Shown: positions 1-5,652, counted from the first letter of the stretch. The stretch is 7,690 nucleotides of DNA from Thermoguttaceae bacterium (GCA_017549085.1 JAFYVO010000232.1:1-7690); one strand, 5' to 3'. Numbers and translations are program-made. Notes: a model not told the origin generated them from the sequence alone.

Positions 1-127
1 CGCGCGCGCAACCTTCGGCATACGCTATATCACACGCTAAGCTGTAAAACTCGTCCTCAGGGAGCCAAATTGAGACGCCGTCCTTGTTAACGACCTCTGG
101 ATGTCGACAGTAGGTTCTCTTTGCCAT
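1..127 (-). CDS. Partial small protein of unknown function (N-terminus only)
   Basis: The reading frame begins at ATG 127-125 on the minus strand and stays open to the left edge, giving 42 complete codons. The N-terminus reads MAKRTYCRHPEVV, followed by a mixed polar and acidic stretch (WLPEDEFYSLACDIAYAEG). An AAAGG element 7 nt upstream of the ATG is a reasonable ribosome binding site and decides the start. I do not recognise the family. Paired Cys/His residues (C7, H9, C33) are visible but too few to call a metal site. It lies in the same direction as the two tiny genes at 259-491 and may be part of the same leftward early operon, separated from them by about 130 nt. The C-terminus lies outside the window. 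Confidence 0.6.
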   Translation of the reverse strand, partial: MAKRTYCRHPEVVNKDGVSIWLPEDEFYSLACDIAYAEGCAR

Positions 128-258
128 TCTATCGCCTTTCCCCAAAATGCCGCGGGCCTAGCTTGACGGTTGACACCACTCGCGCGCCAAGCGGCTTTCG
201 GGGCGGGTAGCCGATCGCCTCGAAAACGGTTGTCGCCCGCGACGTTTTACAAGTTTTC

Positions 259-378
259 TTACCGTGTTTTCAACGCGGCGAGCATGCCGTCGACGAAGGT
301 TTCGACTTTACCCAAAAGGCAAGGATTCGTCGCTTTCAACTCTTCGATTTTCTTTTGAATTTGCGCGTCGATATTCAT
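259..378 (-). CDS. Small 39-aa protein of unknown function
   Basis: A complete 39-codon frame runs from ATG at 378-376 to TAA at 261-259. A GGAG element lies 8 nt upstream of the ATG, almost the same arrangement as the one before the tail tube gene, so translation is well supported. The protein starts MNIDAQIQKKIEELKA and ends LAALKTR. It is amphipathic and probably one or two helices, with no membrane segment. It starts 2 nt after the stop codon of the 36-aa gene upstream, which implies translational coupling and one transcript. I do not recognise the family. In this position, divergent from a Cro/C1-type repressor, small regulators are common in phages, but no DNA-binding motif is visible. 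Confidence 0.55.
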   Translation of the reverse strand: MNIDAQIQKKIEELKATNPCLLGKVETFVDGMLAALKTR

Positions 379-380
379 TG

Positions 381-491
381 TTATTTCTCCGTTGGGTCGG
401 GCGGCGGATTCGAGCCGGTCGAGGCCCTAATCTCTTCCGGCGTTTCGCCGTTGCGCGGGGTAAACGGCGCGCTTCGGCGAAAATTTGTCAA
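381..491 (-). CDS. Small 36-aa protein with TTG start, first gene of the leftward cluster
   Basis: This frame begins with TTG at 491-489 and ends with TAA at 383-381, giving 36 residues (N-terminus MTNFRRSAPFTPRNG if TTG is read as Met). Three things support it despite its size. A GAGGG element sits just upstream of the TTG. A near-consensus promoter with its -10 at 522-527 puts the transcription start about 24 nt before the start codon. The stop codon is separated by only 2 nt from the ATG of the next gene. The C-terminal half is Pro-rich (SNPPPDPTEK) and probably disordered; the N-terminus is basic. No family is recognised. It could be a leader whose main effect is translational coupling. 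Confidence 0.5.
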   Translation of the reverse strand: MTNFRRSAPFTPRNGETPEEIRASTGSNPPPDPTEK

Positions 492-521
492 TCCGCCGCC
501 CTCTTTTGCACCATTGGATAC

Positions 522-550
522 AATATACAACAAGGCCGCACCGTTGTCAA
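522..550 (-). promoter_or_regulatory. Leftward sigma70-type promoter
   Basis: On the minus strand TTGACA (545-550) is followed by a 17-nt spacer and TATATT (522-527). This is a perfect -35, an optimal spacer and a good -10. The expected start is near 515, giving a short leader before the TTG-started 36-aa gene. A 9-bp palindrome, GTTGTCAAC at 543-551, overlaps the -35 box and could be a repressor site. Confidence 0.7.
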
Positions 551-578
551 CAGATTTTTATAAAATTTTACAGATTTT
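543..578. promoter_or_regulatory. Candidate repressor operator region between divergent promoters
   Basis: The DNA between and over the two -35 boxes contains a 9-bp palindrome GTTGTCAAC (543-551), the 10-bp palindrome TTTTATAAAA (556-565), and two exact copies of ACAGATTTT (550-558 and 570-578) whose starts are 20 bp apart, about two helical turns. Such a layout would let one repressor act on both promoters. That the adjacent Cro/C1-type protein binds here is an inference from position. Confidence 0.4.
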
Positions 579-595
579 GTTACCGATGGTACTAT
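567..595 (+). promoter_or_regulatory. Rightward sigma70-type promoter for the repressor gene
   Basis: TTTACA (567-572), a 17-nt spacer and TACTAT (590-595) make a good sigma70-type promoter. The expected start is near 602, with an AGAGAGG ribosome binding site at 624-630 and the repressor ATG at 637. It is back to back with the leftward promoter, the two -35 boxes being 16 nt apart. Confidence 0.6.
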
Positions 596-636
596 TCAAG
601 CGTTAAAATGCCGCTAGAATATAAGAGAGGATAATT

Positions 637-975
637 ATGAAAAACAGGCTCATATTACTTCGAGAAACACTCGGCTACAACCAATCGCAATTCGCAAAAT
701 TGATCCCACTCGTGCGAGCTTCGTTAAGTCGTTTCGAACGCGGAGAACGCGAGATGCCCGACTATTACGTCGAGCTTATCTGTGTGAAGTTCAACGTGAA
801 CAAAGAGTGGCTTTTGCACGGCGAAGGCGAAATGTTCGCGCCGCCTAATGAAAGCGAGCAAGATATTGCCGAGAAGTTTTTACTGCACAAAATTCACCAG
901 CTTCCGGAGGATTGCAAAAAAGAACTCCTCAACTTTTGTATTCGGCTCTTGAAAGCAGAGTCGAAAAATTTTTAA
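637..975 (+). CDS. Cro/C1-type helix-turn-helix transcriptional regulator
   Basis: This 112-aa protein is a probable sequence-specific DNA-binding repressor. Residues 4-62 form an HTH of the Cro/C1 (XRE) class. The helix-turn-helix itself is at about 16-36 (Q16 and S17 begin helix 2; RASLSRFERG is the recognition helix and its cap). The stretch from V54 to F67 (VNKEWLLHGEGEMF) is the hallmark end of many such phage and accessory-element repressors. Residues 72-110 add helices that probably dimerise. There is no peptidase domain, so LexA-type self-cleavage is not expected. The start is set by AGAGAGG 6 nt before ATG and by a good promoter upstream. It diverges from the leftward small genes and heads the rightward cassette, so it may control both. 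It could be the prophage repressor or a private regulator of the cassette. Confidence 0.88.
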   Translation: MKNRLILLRETLGYNQSQFAKLIPLVRASLSRFERGEREMPDYYVELICVKFNVNKEWLLHGEGEMFAPPNESEQDIAEKFLLHKIHQLPEDCKKELLNFCIRLLKAESKNF

Positions 976-977
976 CG

Positions 978-989
978 AGTTCGCGAACT
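978..989. repeat. 12-bp perfect palindrome after the repressor gene
   Basis: AGTTCGCGAACT is a perfect 12-bp palindrome 3 nt after the repressor stop codon. The flanking 8-mer CGAGTTCG (976-983) recurs at 1000-1007, 24 bp on. The arms leave too little loop for a good terminator, so a protein-binding site is the more likely reading. Confidence 0.35.
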
Positions 990-1035
990 GGGTTTTGACC
1001 GAGTTCGAAAATCGATTGCAACCATCGACAATAAC

Positions 1036-1077
1036 CGTTCGCGCCGAGAAGCCCTAAAATCTCGGCGCGAATGTTTT
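1036..1077 (+). terminator. Strong hairpin, probable terminator or attenuator
   Basis: TTCGCGCCGAGA (1038-1049) and its exact complement TCTCGGCGCGAA (1060-1071) form a 12-bp GC-rich stem with a 10-nt loop. One G-U and one G-C pair extend it to 1036/1073, and a short TTTT run (1074-1077) follows. It ends the repressor transcript or reduces read-through into the TIR-like gene, whose ATG is at 1089. The T run is short, so partial termination is plausible. Confidence 0.6.
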
Positions 1078-1088
1078 AAGGGTAAACA

Positions 1089-1988
1089 ATGGCTAAAACG
1101 AGCCAAAACTTAAAAGCGGATAAACCGTCCATTTTTTGGACAATGCAGTACTCGTCTCCATTTACAAACGTGTACCAAAAATTCAAAAAGACGTTGAGTC
1201 CAAGTTACCAATTTATCGACCCGTTAGAAAACAAAAATCAAACGTCAATCCTTGCCAAGATAATCCCTCAAATTATAACCGCCGATTTCGTAATTGCCGA
1301 CGTATCGACTATCAGTTACGGCTCCGACGACAATAAACGCCCGCTCTACAACGGCAACGTTATGTTTGAGTTAGGCGTCGCGATGTCATATCGCAAGAAG
1401 CTTATTATGATCTCGTCAGCTACGCGTCGAGGACTTCCGTTTGATATTTCCGGCTATCACGTCAACTATTACGAAGAAGTAGAAATAGATCAATTTATCA
1501 AGGAAATAAAATCGATTCTCGACAATCCAGAAACAGTTTACTCAAATCCCGTTTCCGACCACGATAAGTTTTTCAGATTGGTCGAACTGCAATCAGTTGG
1601 CGCCCCGGACCCAGAGTCCAGAACGCCAAAGAACAAACGTTCCACTTCGAAAACATCGCTAAGTTCTTTGCAACTTAAAAAATTGGAAGACGCAATGGAC
1701 TCGTTTCCCCCCTGCGCGTTTAAAATACTTTGGCTAGCTTACAAAAACAAACAAAATATTAGCATCGATCCTTTTGGGACTGTTATCGTTGGAAACCAAG
1801 AGCTTAACGAACCTTCCAATACCTCAATCGCTATTACTTTTCTCAAGGACAAGAAATATATTCGCGTTGCGATCGGCAACATTTTTTCATCTCCCACGGA
1901 TTATCGTACATACTGCTATTTAGAGAAAAAGGGTCGTCAATTATGTAAACAAGCCGAAGAAGCCGGATTAGTTTCTTCGTTATTCTGA
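1089..1988 (+). CDS. TIR-like / nucleoside-deoxyribosyltransferase-like domain protein with C-terminal winged-helix-like region
   Basis: This 299-aa protein has two parts. Residues 13-150 look like the Rossmann-type fold shared by TIR-like effectors and nucleoside 2-deoxyribosyltransferases: first strand and helix (IFWTMQYSSPFTNVYQKF), then ITADFVIADVST (63-74) and NGNVMFELGVAM (88-99) followed by KKLIMIS. E94 in the FELG motif is where these families carry the catalytic glutamate that attacks an N-glycosidic bond, so NAD or nucleotide hydrolysis is a reasonable guess. An extra loop (YGSDDNKRPLY, 77-87) splits the usual DVS-N-NV motif. Residues 151-192 are a polar linker. Residues 195-292 look like a winged helix, ending YLEKKGRQLCKQAEE. 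AAGGG upstream of the ATG supports the start. Base composition is much more AT-rich than the tail genes. A defence or superinfection-exclusion role is inferred from fold and context only. Confidence 0.72.
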   Translation: MAKTSQNLKADKPSIFWTMQYSSPFTNVYQKFKKTLSPSYQFIDPLENKNQTSILAKIIPQIITADFVIADVSTISYGSDDNKRPLYNGNVMFELGVAMSYRKKLIMISSATRRGLPFDISGYHVNYYEEVEIDQFIKEIKSILDNPETVYSNPVSDHDKFFRLVELQSVGAPDPESRTPKNKRSTSKTSLSSLQLKKLEDAMDSFPPCAFKILWLAYKNKQNISIDPFGTVIVGNQELNEPSNTSIAITFLKDKKYIRVAIGNIFSSPTDYRTYCYLEKKGRQLCKQAEEAGLVSSLF

Positions 1989-2010
1989 AGAAAAAACAAG
2001 CCCCCGACAA

Positions 2011-2042
2011 AGAGCGTCGACGTTTGCAGACGTCGTCGCTCT
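2011..2042 (+). terminator. Hairpin after the TIR-like gene
   Basis: AGAGCGTCGACGT (2011-2023) pairs with ACGTCGTCGCTCT (2030-2042) across a 6-nt loop, 12 of 13 positions complementary. It starts 22 nt after the TIR-like stop. The following CTTC is a poor T tract, so this may be a factor-dependent terminator or an RNA-stabilising hairpin. Confidence 0.4.
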
Positions 2043-2122
2043 CTTCAAGGAACCAACTTAACCTAATCGCCTTCGTCGAGAGCCCAAAATCGCCGAAGGT
2101 TTAAACTAAAAAGAGCTTCAAA

Positions 2123-3055
2123 ATGTCGGAAGAAAAACGCAACGCCGCGCCGAACGTGTCGTTCGACGGAGCGCAATTCAACGCTCCGACGATCATACAG
2201 ACCGGCGACGGCTCCACCGCAAACCAAGGAATGGGAACGTTTAGCCCGGTCGATATGAAGCGAATTTTGGAGTTTATCGGCAAATATTGGCTTCGTTTGG
2301 CAAGCCCGGCTTTGTCGGCGGTCGGCGTTTGGGGCGTTTGGAATTTGCTCGTCGACTGGGCCGTCGTCGCGCTCTTTTGGTTGACGTCGAGCGTCGCGAT
2401 TTATTTCGTCGTCGACCTTCTACGTCGTAAACGCGGTCGCTCGTCCAACGAAAGCAACGATTCCTTTAATCTCGACGCGCTTTCCGCTTCGGCGCTTGCT
2501 TTGGTTGTCTCCGCTTTAACCCACAATCATCAAACGTTGGTTCTGAATAAAGGAGAAATTTATTTCGGCTCCTATCGAGACGAGCCGTTTAAAACGTCCG
2601 ATCCGCAAACTTTGTTAAACGAATTGGTCGCGGCAAAGTTGCTCGCCGACCAGTCGCTTTATCAGGTAACCAAGTTGGCTCGCGAGCGTTTTGCCGCCTT
2701 GCGCCAACTCGATAATCGTCGCGTTTTTGCCGAAGCGTCCGGCGACGTTATCCGCCTTATAACGCGATGCGCCGAAATATCGTTAGACGCGGATATTTAC
2801 ATCCCCTCCCCGACTAACGCCCCGCCCTCGCCGTATTTAATCCGGATCAAAGACTCGGCCTCTCTAAACTCAATGACGTCCCTTTCTACTCCGGACGTCT
2901 TCCCCTATTGTTTTCGCGAAGGCCTTATTCTTAATAGAATATTGTTTGTTAACAACTCGTTGCAAGACGCCGATATTTCAACAGCCATTTTTATCCGCAC
3001 GCGGTTGACGGAACGCGGGAAAGAAATCGCCGCGCTGTTGAACGTCGACGCTTAA
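2123..3055 (+). CDS. Membrane protein with two transmembrane helices and a large cytoplasmic winged-helix-like region
   Basis: This 310-aa protein was not recognised as a named family. Residues 1-40 are polar with a Gly/Asn/Gln-rich stretch (FDGAQFNAP, then IIQTGDGSTANQG). Two hydrophobic helices follow at about 59-77 and 79-98, ending in RRKR (101-104), which by the positive-inside rule places the long C-terminal part in the cytoplasm. Residues 117-197 read like a winged helix (helix LLNELVAAKLL, strand, helix LARERFAALRQ). Residues 255-306 repeat that layout and end RTRLTERGKEIAALL, comparable with the C-terminus of the TIR-like protein upstream. The start ATG has only a weak AAGAG element, but no better start exists. 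It follows the TIR-like gene by 134 nt in the same direction. A membrane-acting effector or sensor for the TIR-like partner is possible; a plain hypothetical membrane protein is the safe call. Confidence 0.7.
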   Translation: MSEEKRNAAPNVSFDGAQFNAPTIIQTGDGSTANQGMGTFSPVDMKRILEFIGKYWLRLASPALSAVGVWGVWNLLVDWAVVALFWLTSSVAIYFVVDLLRRKRGRSSNESNDSFNLDALSASALALVVSALTHNHQTLVLNKGEIYFGSYRDEPFKTSDPQTLLNELVAAKLLADQSLYQVTKLARERFAALRQLDNRRVFAEASGDVIRLITRCAEISLDADIYIPSPTNAPPSPYLIRIKDSASLNSMTSLSTPDVFPYCFREGLILNRILFVNNSLQDADISTAIFIRTRLTERGKEIAALLNVDA

Positions 3056-3065
3056 CATTTACACG

Positions 3066-3103
3066 TCGCCGCCGACCGTTCCGCGGTCTCGACCCGGCGG
3101 CGA
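3066..3103. terminator. GC-rich hairpin in the convergent gap
   Basis: TCGCCGCC (3066-3073) and GGCGGCGA (3096-3103) are perfectly complementary, and a second stem, GACCG/CGGTC (3074-3078 with 3084-3088), sits inside. It begins 11 nt after the membrane protein gene stop. The sequence after it (CCCCTTTTGG) is a weak T tract for the rightward transcript. Confidence 0.45.
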
Positions 3104-3116
3104 ACCTTGGCCCCTT

Positions 3117-3138
3117 TTGGGTCGAAATTGGGTCGAAA
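3117..3138. repeat. Tandem 11-bp direct repeat
   Basis: TTGGGTCGAAA occurs twice head to tail (3117-3127 and 3128-3138) with no mismatch. It lies in the gap between the convergent transcription units. No function is evident; it could mark the join of the acquired cassette. Confidence 0.5.
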
Positions 3139-3145
3139 AAGTTTC

Positions 3146-3161
3146 AAAAAAGACGTTTTTT
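3146..3161. terminator. A6-GACG-T6 symmetric element, possible bidirectional terminator
   Basis: Six A, GACG, then six T form a symmetric AT hairpin in the convergent gap. The stem is weak, but the symmetry gives each strand a T run, so it may add to termination from both sides. Confidence 0.25.
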
Positions 3162-3191
3162 CCACTTTTAACAAGCAAGAAAGAAGAGGAT

Positions 3192-3210
3192 AAAAAACGC
3201 GCAACTCGCG
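3192..3210 (-). terminator. Terminator of the leftward tail operon
   Basis: On the minus strand, 31 nt after the tape measure stop, CGCG-AGTTG-CGCG (3198-3210) is followed directly by six T (3192-3197). The stem is only 4 bp but all GC. A second inverted repeat, CAAGCG/CGCTTG (3217-3222 with 3235-3240), lies between it and the gene and may stabilise the RNA end. Confidence 0.45.
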
Positions 3211-3241
3211 ATATTTCAAGCGTTTGCAACCCCGCGCTTGT

Positions 3242-5371
3242 CTACGTCTTAAAGGCTTTGTTCGCCGAAGCCAAAAGCAACGCGTCCGCTTGCGCTTTCC
3301 GCTCGTTGTACTCCTCTTGCGTCATCGCGCCGACTTCAAGCGCGTCGGCGTATTTTTTCAGCGACGCGGCGACCTCCTCTTCGAGCGTTTTCGGCGGTTC
3401 AAGTTCCGCCAAACGCGCCGCGAAATTCGCCTCCGCGTCGAGCGCGGCCAACGCTTGCCGGTTCAGTTCGCCGGTCGCTTGCGCGACGTCCTCGACGGTA
3501 ATCGTCGTCCCGTCGACAACGGCGGCCCACTCGGCGTACTTCGCGGCGACCGCTTTCGCGTCGGTCAGGTCGAGCGTCGTTTTCTCTTGCGGCGCAAAGT
3601 CCGCGATTCCGCTCGATTTAAGCGCGTCTTCCCGGGCTTTTTGCGCCGCTTTCTCCGCTTCCTCGGCGCGTTTCGCTTCGGCGTCGGCGGTTCGTTTCGC
3701 TTCTTCCGCCTCTTTTCCGGCGGCCTGCGACTCCGCTTCCTTCGCCTTGGCGATTTCCGCGTCGAGCGCTTCGATTTTTGCTTGAACTTCGGCGGAACCG
3801 CGCGCGCCGTCGAGCTGTTCGAGAAGCGCGGCGTATTGTTCTCGCTCCGCTTCGAGCTTTTGAACTTCGGTCTTCGACGCTTCGACCGCCGCGTCGATCA
3901 TCGTTTCCTGCGCGGCGACCATTCGGGCGTTCGCGGCGGCGCGGTCGGCTTGCAACTTTTGCAAACGTTCGAGTTCGGAACGGTCGACGTTCGCGCCCGC
4001 TCCCCCGGCGCCCATTCCGCCGTTCAACGCCGCCGCGTTCCGGGCCGCTTCCGCGTCGGCTCGTTTTTGTTGCGCCGCGATCTCGCCGTCGAGCCGCTCG
4101 ACTTCCGCCTTTTCCTCCGCGTACGACTTGACGTCGAGCTTTTCGCCGAACCCGAACTTCGCCGCGTCCGCCGCGTTTTTGATTTCGACGCCCGCCGCTT
4201 TCGCCCGTTTGCGCAACTCTTCGAACGCGTCCGCCGCCGCGTCGACGTTCTTCGTCGCGTCCGCCGAACTCGACTTCCAAGCCGTCCAAGCCGCGACGCC
4301 CGCGAGCGCGGCCCCGCCGATAATCGCAAGCGCGTTTCCGGACGCCGCCTGTAGAAGCGCTTGCGCGACGGTCGCTTTCTCGGTCGCCGCTTGGAAGTCG
4401 CCCCAAAATTTCAGAATCGCCTTTCCGGACTGGAAGCCTTGCGCGAAATTCTCGACGCCCGCCGCGACCGCCGAAACGGCCCGCGCCGCCGTCGACGCCT
4501 CGCCGTCGAGCGTCGTCAAAACCGTCCCGACCTGCGAAAACCATTTCGCCGCGCCGCCGAGCCCTCCGATTAATCCGTCGAAAAGGTCGTCCGGGAACGC
4601 GTCTTCCAGCTCCGCGGTCGCTCCGGACGCTTTCTTGGCCTCGACGACGATTTCGCCGAGCCGGTCGCGCACGTTCCCCGCCTCGTCTTTGAAGAAACCG
4701 AGCGCTTTTTGAATTTTCGTCAAGCCGTCGACGAAGCCGCCGTTCGCGTCGCGAACGCGCCCGAGTTCGTCGACCCATTCCCCCGCCGCGACTTGCGACT
4801 TGTTCAAGCCGGAAACGCACCGCCCCAGCGAGTTGACAAGGAGCCCCTGCGCGTCGACCGTTACGCCGAGCGCCTTCGCCCAGCGCGGGACTTTCGCCGA
4901 CGCCGACTCGACCGCGTCCGAAACCCTCGTCCAAGAATCGACGCTTTCGAGCCGAGCCCGCGTCGTCGATTCGACCGCCGCTTTCTCCGCTTGCGCCGCG
5001 TCGACGACCGCTTTCGCTTGCTTCGTCGTCGACTCGACGTTCGCGTTCGCCGCGTCGCGCCGCTTCTTTTCTCCGTCGGCAACCGCTTCGGCGACCGCGT
5101 TAAGCGCTTCCTTTTCGCGCTTTGCGGCTTCTTCGACCGCCGCGCCGATTTCCGCGAACGCCGCGACGGTCGCGTTTTTCTCCGCTTCAAAAACGGCGTT
5201 GGAGCGCGAACGCGCTTCCGCTACTTCGTTAATCGCCGCCGTTTGAACCGTTTGCGAACTTTCCGCGACCGCGTCGAGCGTCTTCGCCGTCTCTTGCGCT
5301 CTTACGACGACGTCGTCCGCGCCTTCAAGATTCACCGCGACGTTGATCGTATTGGAAACGGTTTGCTTCAT
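3242..5371 (-). CDS. Phage tail tape measure protein
   Basis: This 709-aa protein should set tail length and occupy the tail tube lumen. Evidence is position (directly after the tail assembly chaperones), size as the largest gene here, and composition: Ala/Glu/Lys-rich helix throughout. Probable coiled coils lie at about 50-135, 412-445 and 463-585. A hydrophobic stretch (338-364, QALLQAASGNALAIIGGAAL and on) is typical of tape measure proteins. Residues 168-242 hold three imperfect repeats with D-x-x-G-x-x-V and LG motifs. The C-terminus (668-700, with GAMTQEEYNERKAQADALL) resembles a short SHOCT-like hairpin. At about 0.15 nm per residue it predicts a tail of around 100 nm. The ATG overlaps the stop of the chaperone T frame as ATGA, with GGAAGG upstream. 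High GC leaves long open frames in other registers, which are not genes. Confidence 0.85.
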   Translation of the reverse strand: MKQTVSNTINVAVNLEGADDVVVRAQETAKTLDAVAESSQTVQTAAINEVAEARSRSNAVFEAEKNATVAAFAEIGAAVEEAAKREKEALNAVAEAVADGEKKRRDAANANVESTTKQAKAVVDAAQAEKAAVESTTRARLESVDSWTRVSDAVESASAKVPRWAKALGVTVDAQGLLVNSLGRCVSGLNKSQVAAGEWVDELGRVRDANGGFVDGLTKIQKALGFFKDEAGNVRDRLGEIVVEAKKASGATAELEDAFPDDLFDGLIGGLGGAAKWFSQVGTVLTTLDGEASTAARAVSAVAAGVENFAQGFQSGKAILKFWGDFQAATEKATVAQALLQAASGNALAIIGGAALAGVAAWTAWKSSSADATKNVDAAADAFEELRKRAKAAGVEIKNAADAAKFGFGEKLDVKSYAEEKAEVERLDGEIAAQQKRADAEAARNAAALNGGMGAGGAGANVDRSELERLQKLQADRAAANARMVAAQETMIDAAVEASKTEVQKLEAEREQYAALLEQLDGARGSAEVQAKIEALDAEIAKAKEAESQAAGKEAEEAKRTADAEAKRAEEAEKAAQKAREDALKSSGIADFAPQEKTTLDLTDAKAVAAKYAEWAAVVDGTTITVEDVAQATGELNRQALAALDAEANFAARLAELEPPKTLEEEVAASLKKYADALEVGAMTQEEYNERKAQADALLLASANKAFKT

Positions 5372-5652
5372 TCGTCGCCTTCCAAATATTCGAGAAATTC
5401 GTCCTCGCTAAGCGTTTTATCTCCGCGCTTATAAAGGAGATAGTCGTCGAGCGTTCCTTGTCCTCCGCTCTTCCAAAAGTAGCGCCGCGCGTCCCGATAG
5501 TCGTCGCGGCGCCAGTCGAGTTCGCCGAAAACCTCGAAAACCATTTTCCAACCGGCGATTTCCCACTCCGGCAAACGCAAAATTTCCGAAACCGGTCGCC
5601 GAAGCGTCCAAGCCAACCGCCAAGGAAACGCGAAGTTTTCGTCTTCCGCTAT
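5368..5652 (-). CDS. Tail assembly chaperone, T part, probably reached by -1 frameshift
   Basis: This frame lies at -1 relative to the chaperone gene ending at 5649 and is open from the slippery A9 run to TGA at 5370-5368, giving 94 residues if entered by slippage at 5652. The entry segment reads IAEDENFAFPWRLAWTLRRP, then the Trp-rich ILRLPEWEIAGWKMVFEVF. A short helical region with a conserved Trp around a 'P..W..W' pattern is typical of the T half of tail assembly chaperones (lambda gpT and its analogues). No ATG opens it. The nearest start-like codon is TTG at 5616-5614, without a convincing ribosome binding site, which favours translation only as a fusion. The T part should recruit the tape measure protein, whose ATG overlaps its stop. 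Confidence 0.72.
   Translation of the reverse strand: MAEDENFAFPWRLAWTLRRPVSEILRLPEWEIAGWKMVFEVFGELDWRRDDYRDARRYFWKSGGQGTLDDYLLYKRGDKTLSEDEFLEYLEGDE

Noticed and set aside
1..10. CG dinucleotide run at the left edge
   Set aside because: It is only ten bases, within the coding frame of the partial gene, and ordinary for this base composition.
129..258. Leftward frame between the 39-aa gene and the partial gene, reading ATTVFEAIGYPPRKPLGARV and on to TAG 131-129
   Set aside because: It looks protein-like and its stop sits just before the next ATG, but it has no ATG or TTG; the only GTG codons are late and lack a ribosome binding site. It is at +1 to the 39-aa gene, with no recognised slippery site.
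608..634. Eight-codon leader frame in front of the repressor gene
   Set aside because: No ribosome binding site precedes its ATG and it has no attenuator-like codons.
2101..2283. 60-residue leftward frame antisense to the start of the membrane protein gene
   Set aside because: It has no ribosome binding site and lies fully opposite a well-formed gene start.
3224..4354. Long rightward and alternative leftward open frames across the tape measure gene
   Set aside because: They are Arg-rich or low-complexity shadows created by GC-rich codons. The leftward 709-aa frame has a ribosome binding site, start overlap with its neighbour and a sensible protein composition.
4709..5434. Rightward 241-residue Arg-rich frame opposite the tape measure start
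   Set aside because: Composition is mostly Arg, Phe and Val from the complement of Ala/Glu/Asp codons, and it runs antisense through two well-supported genes.
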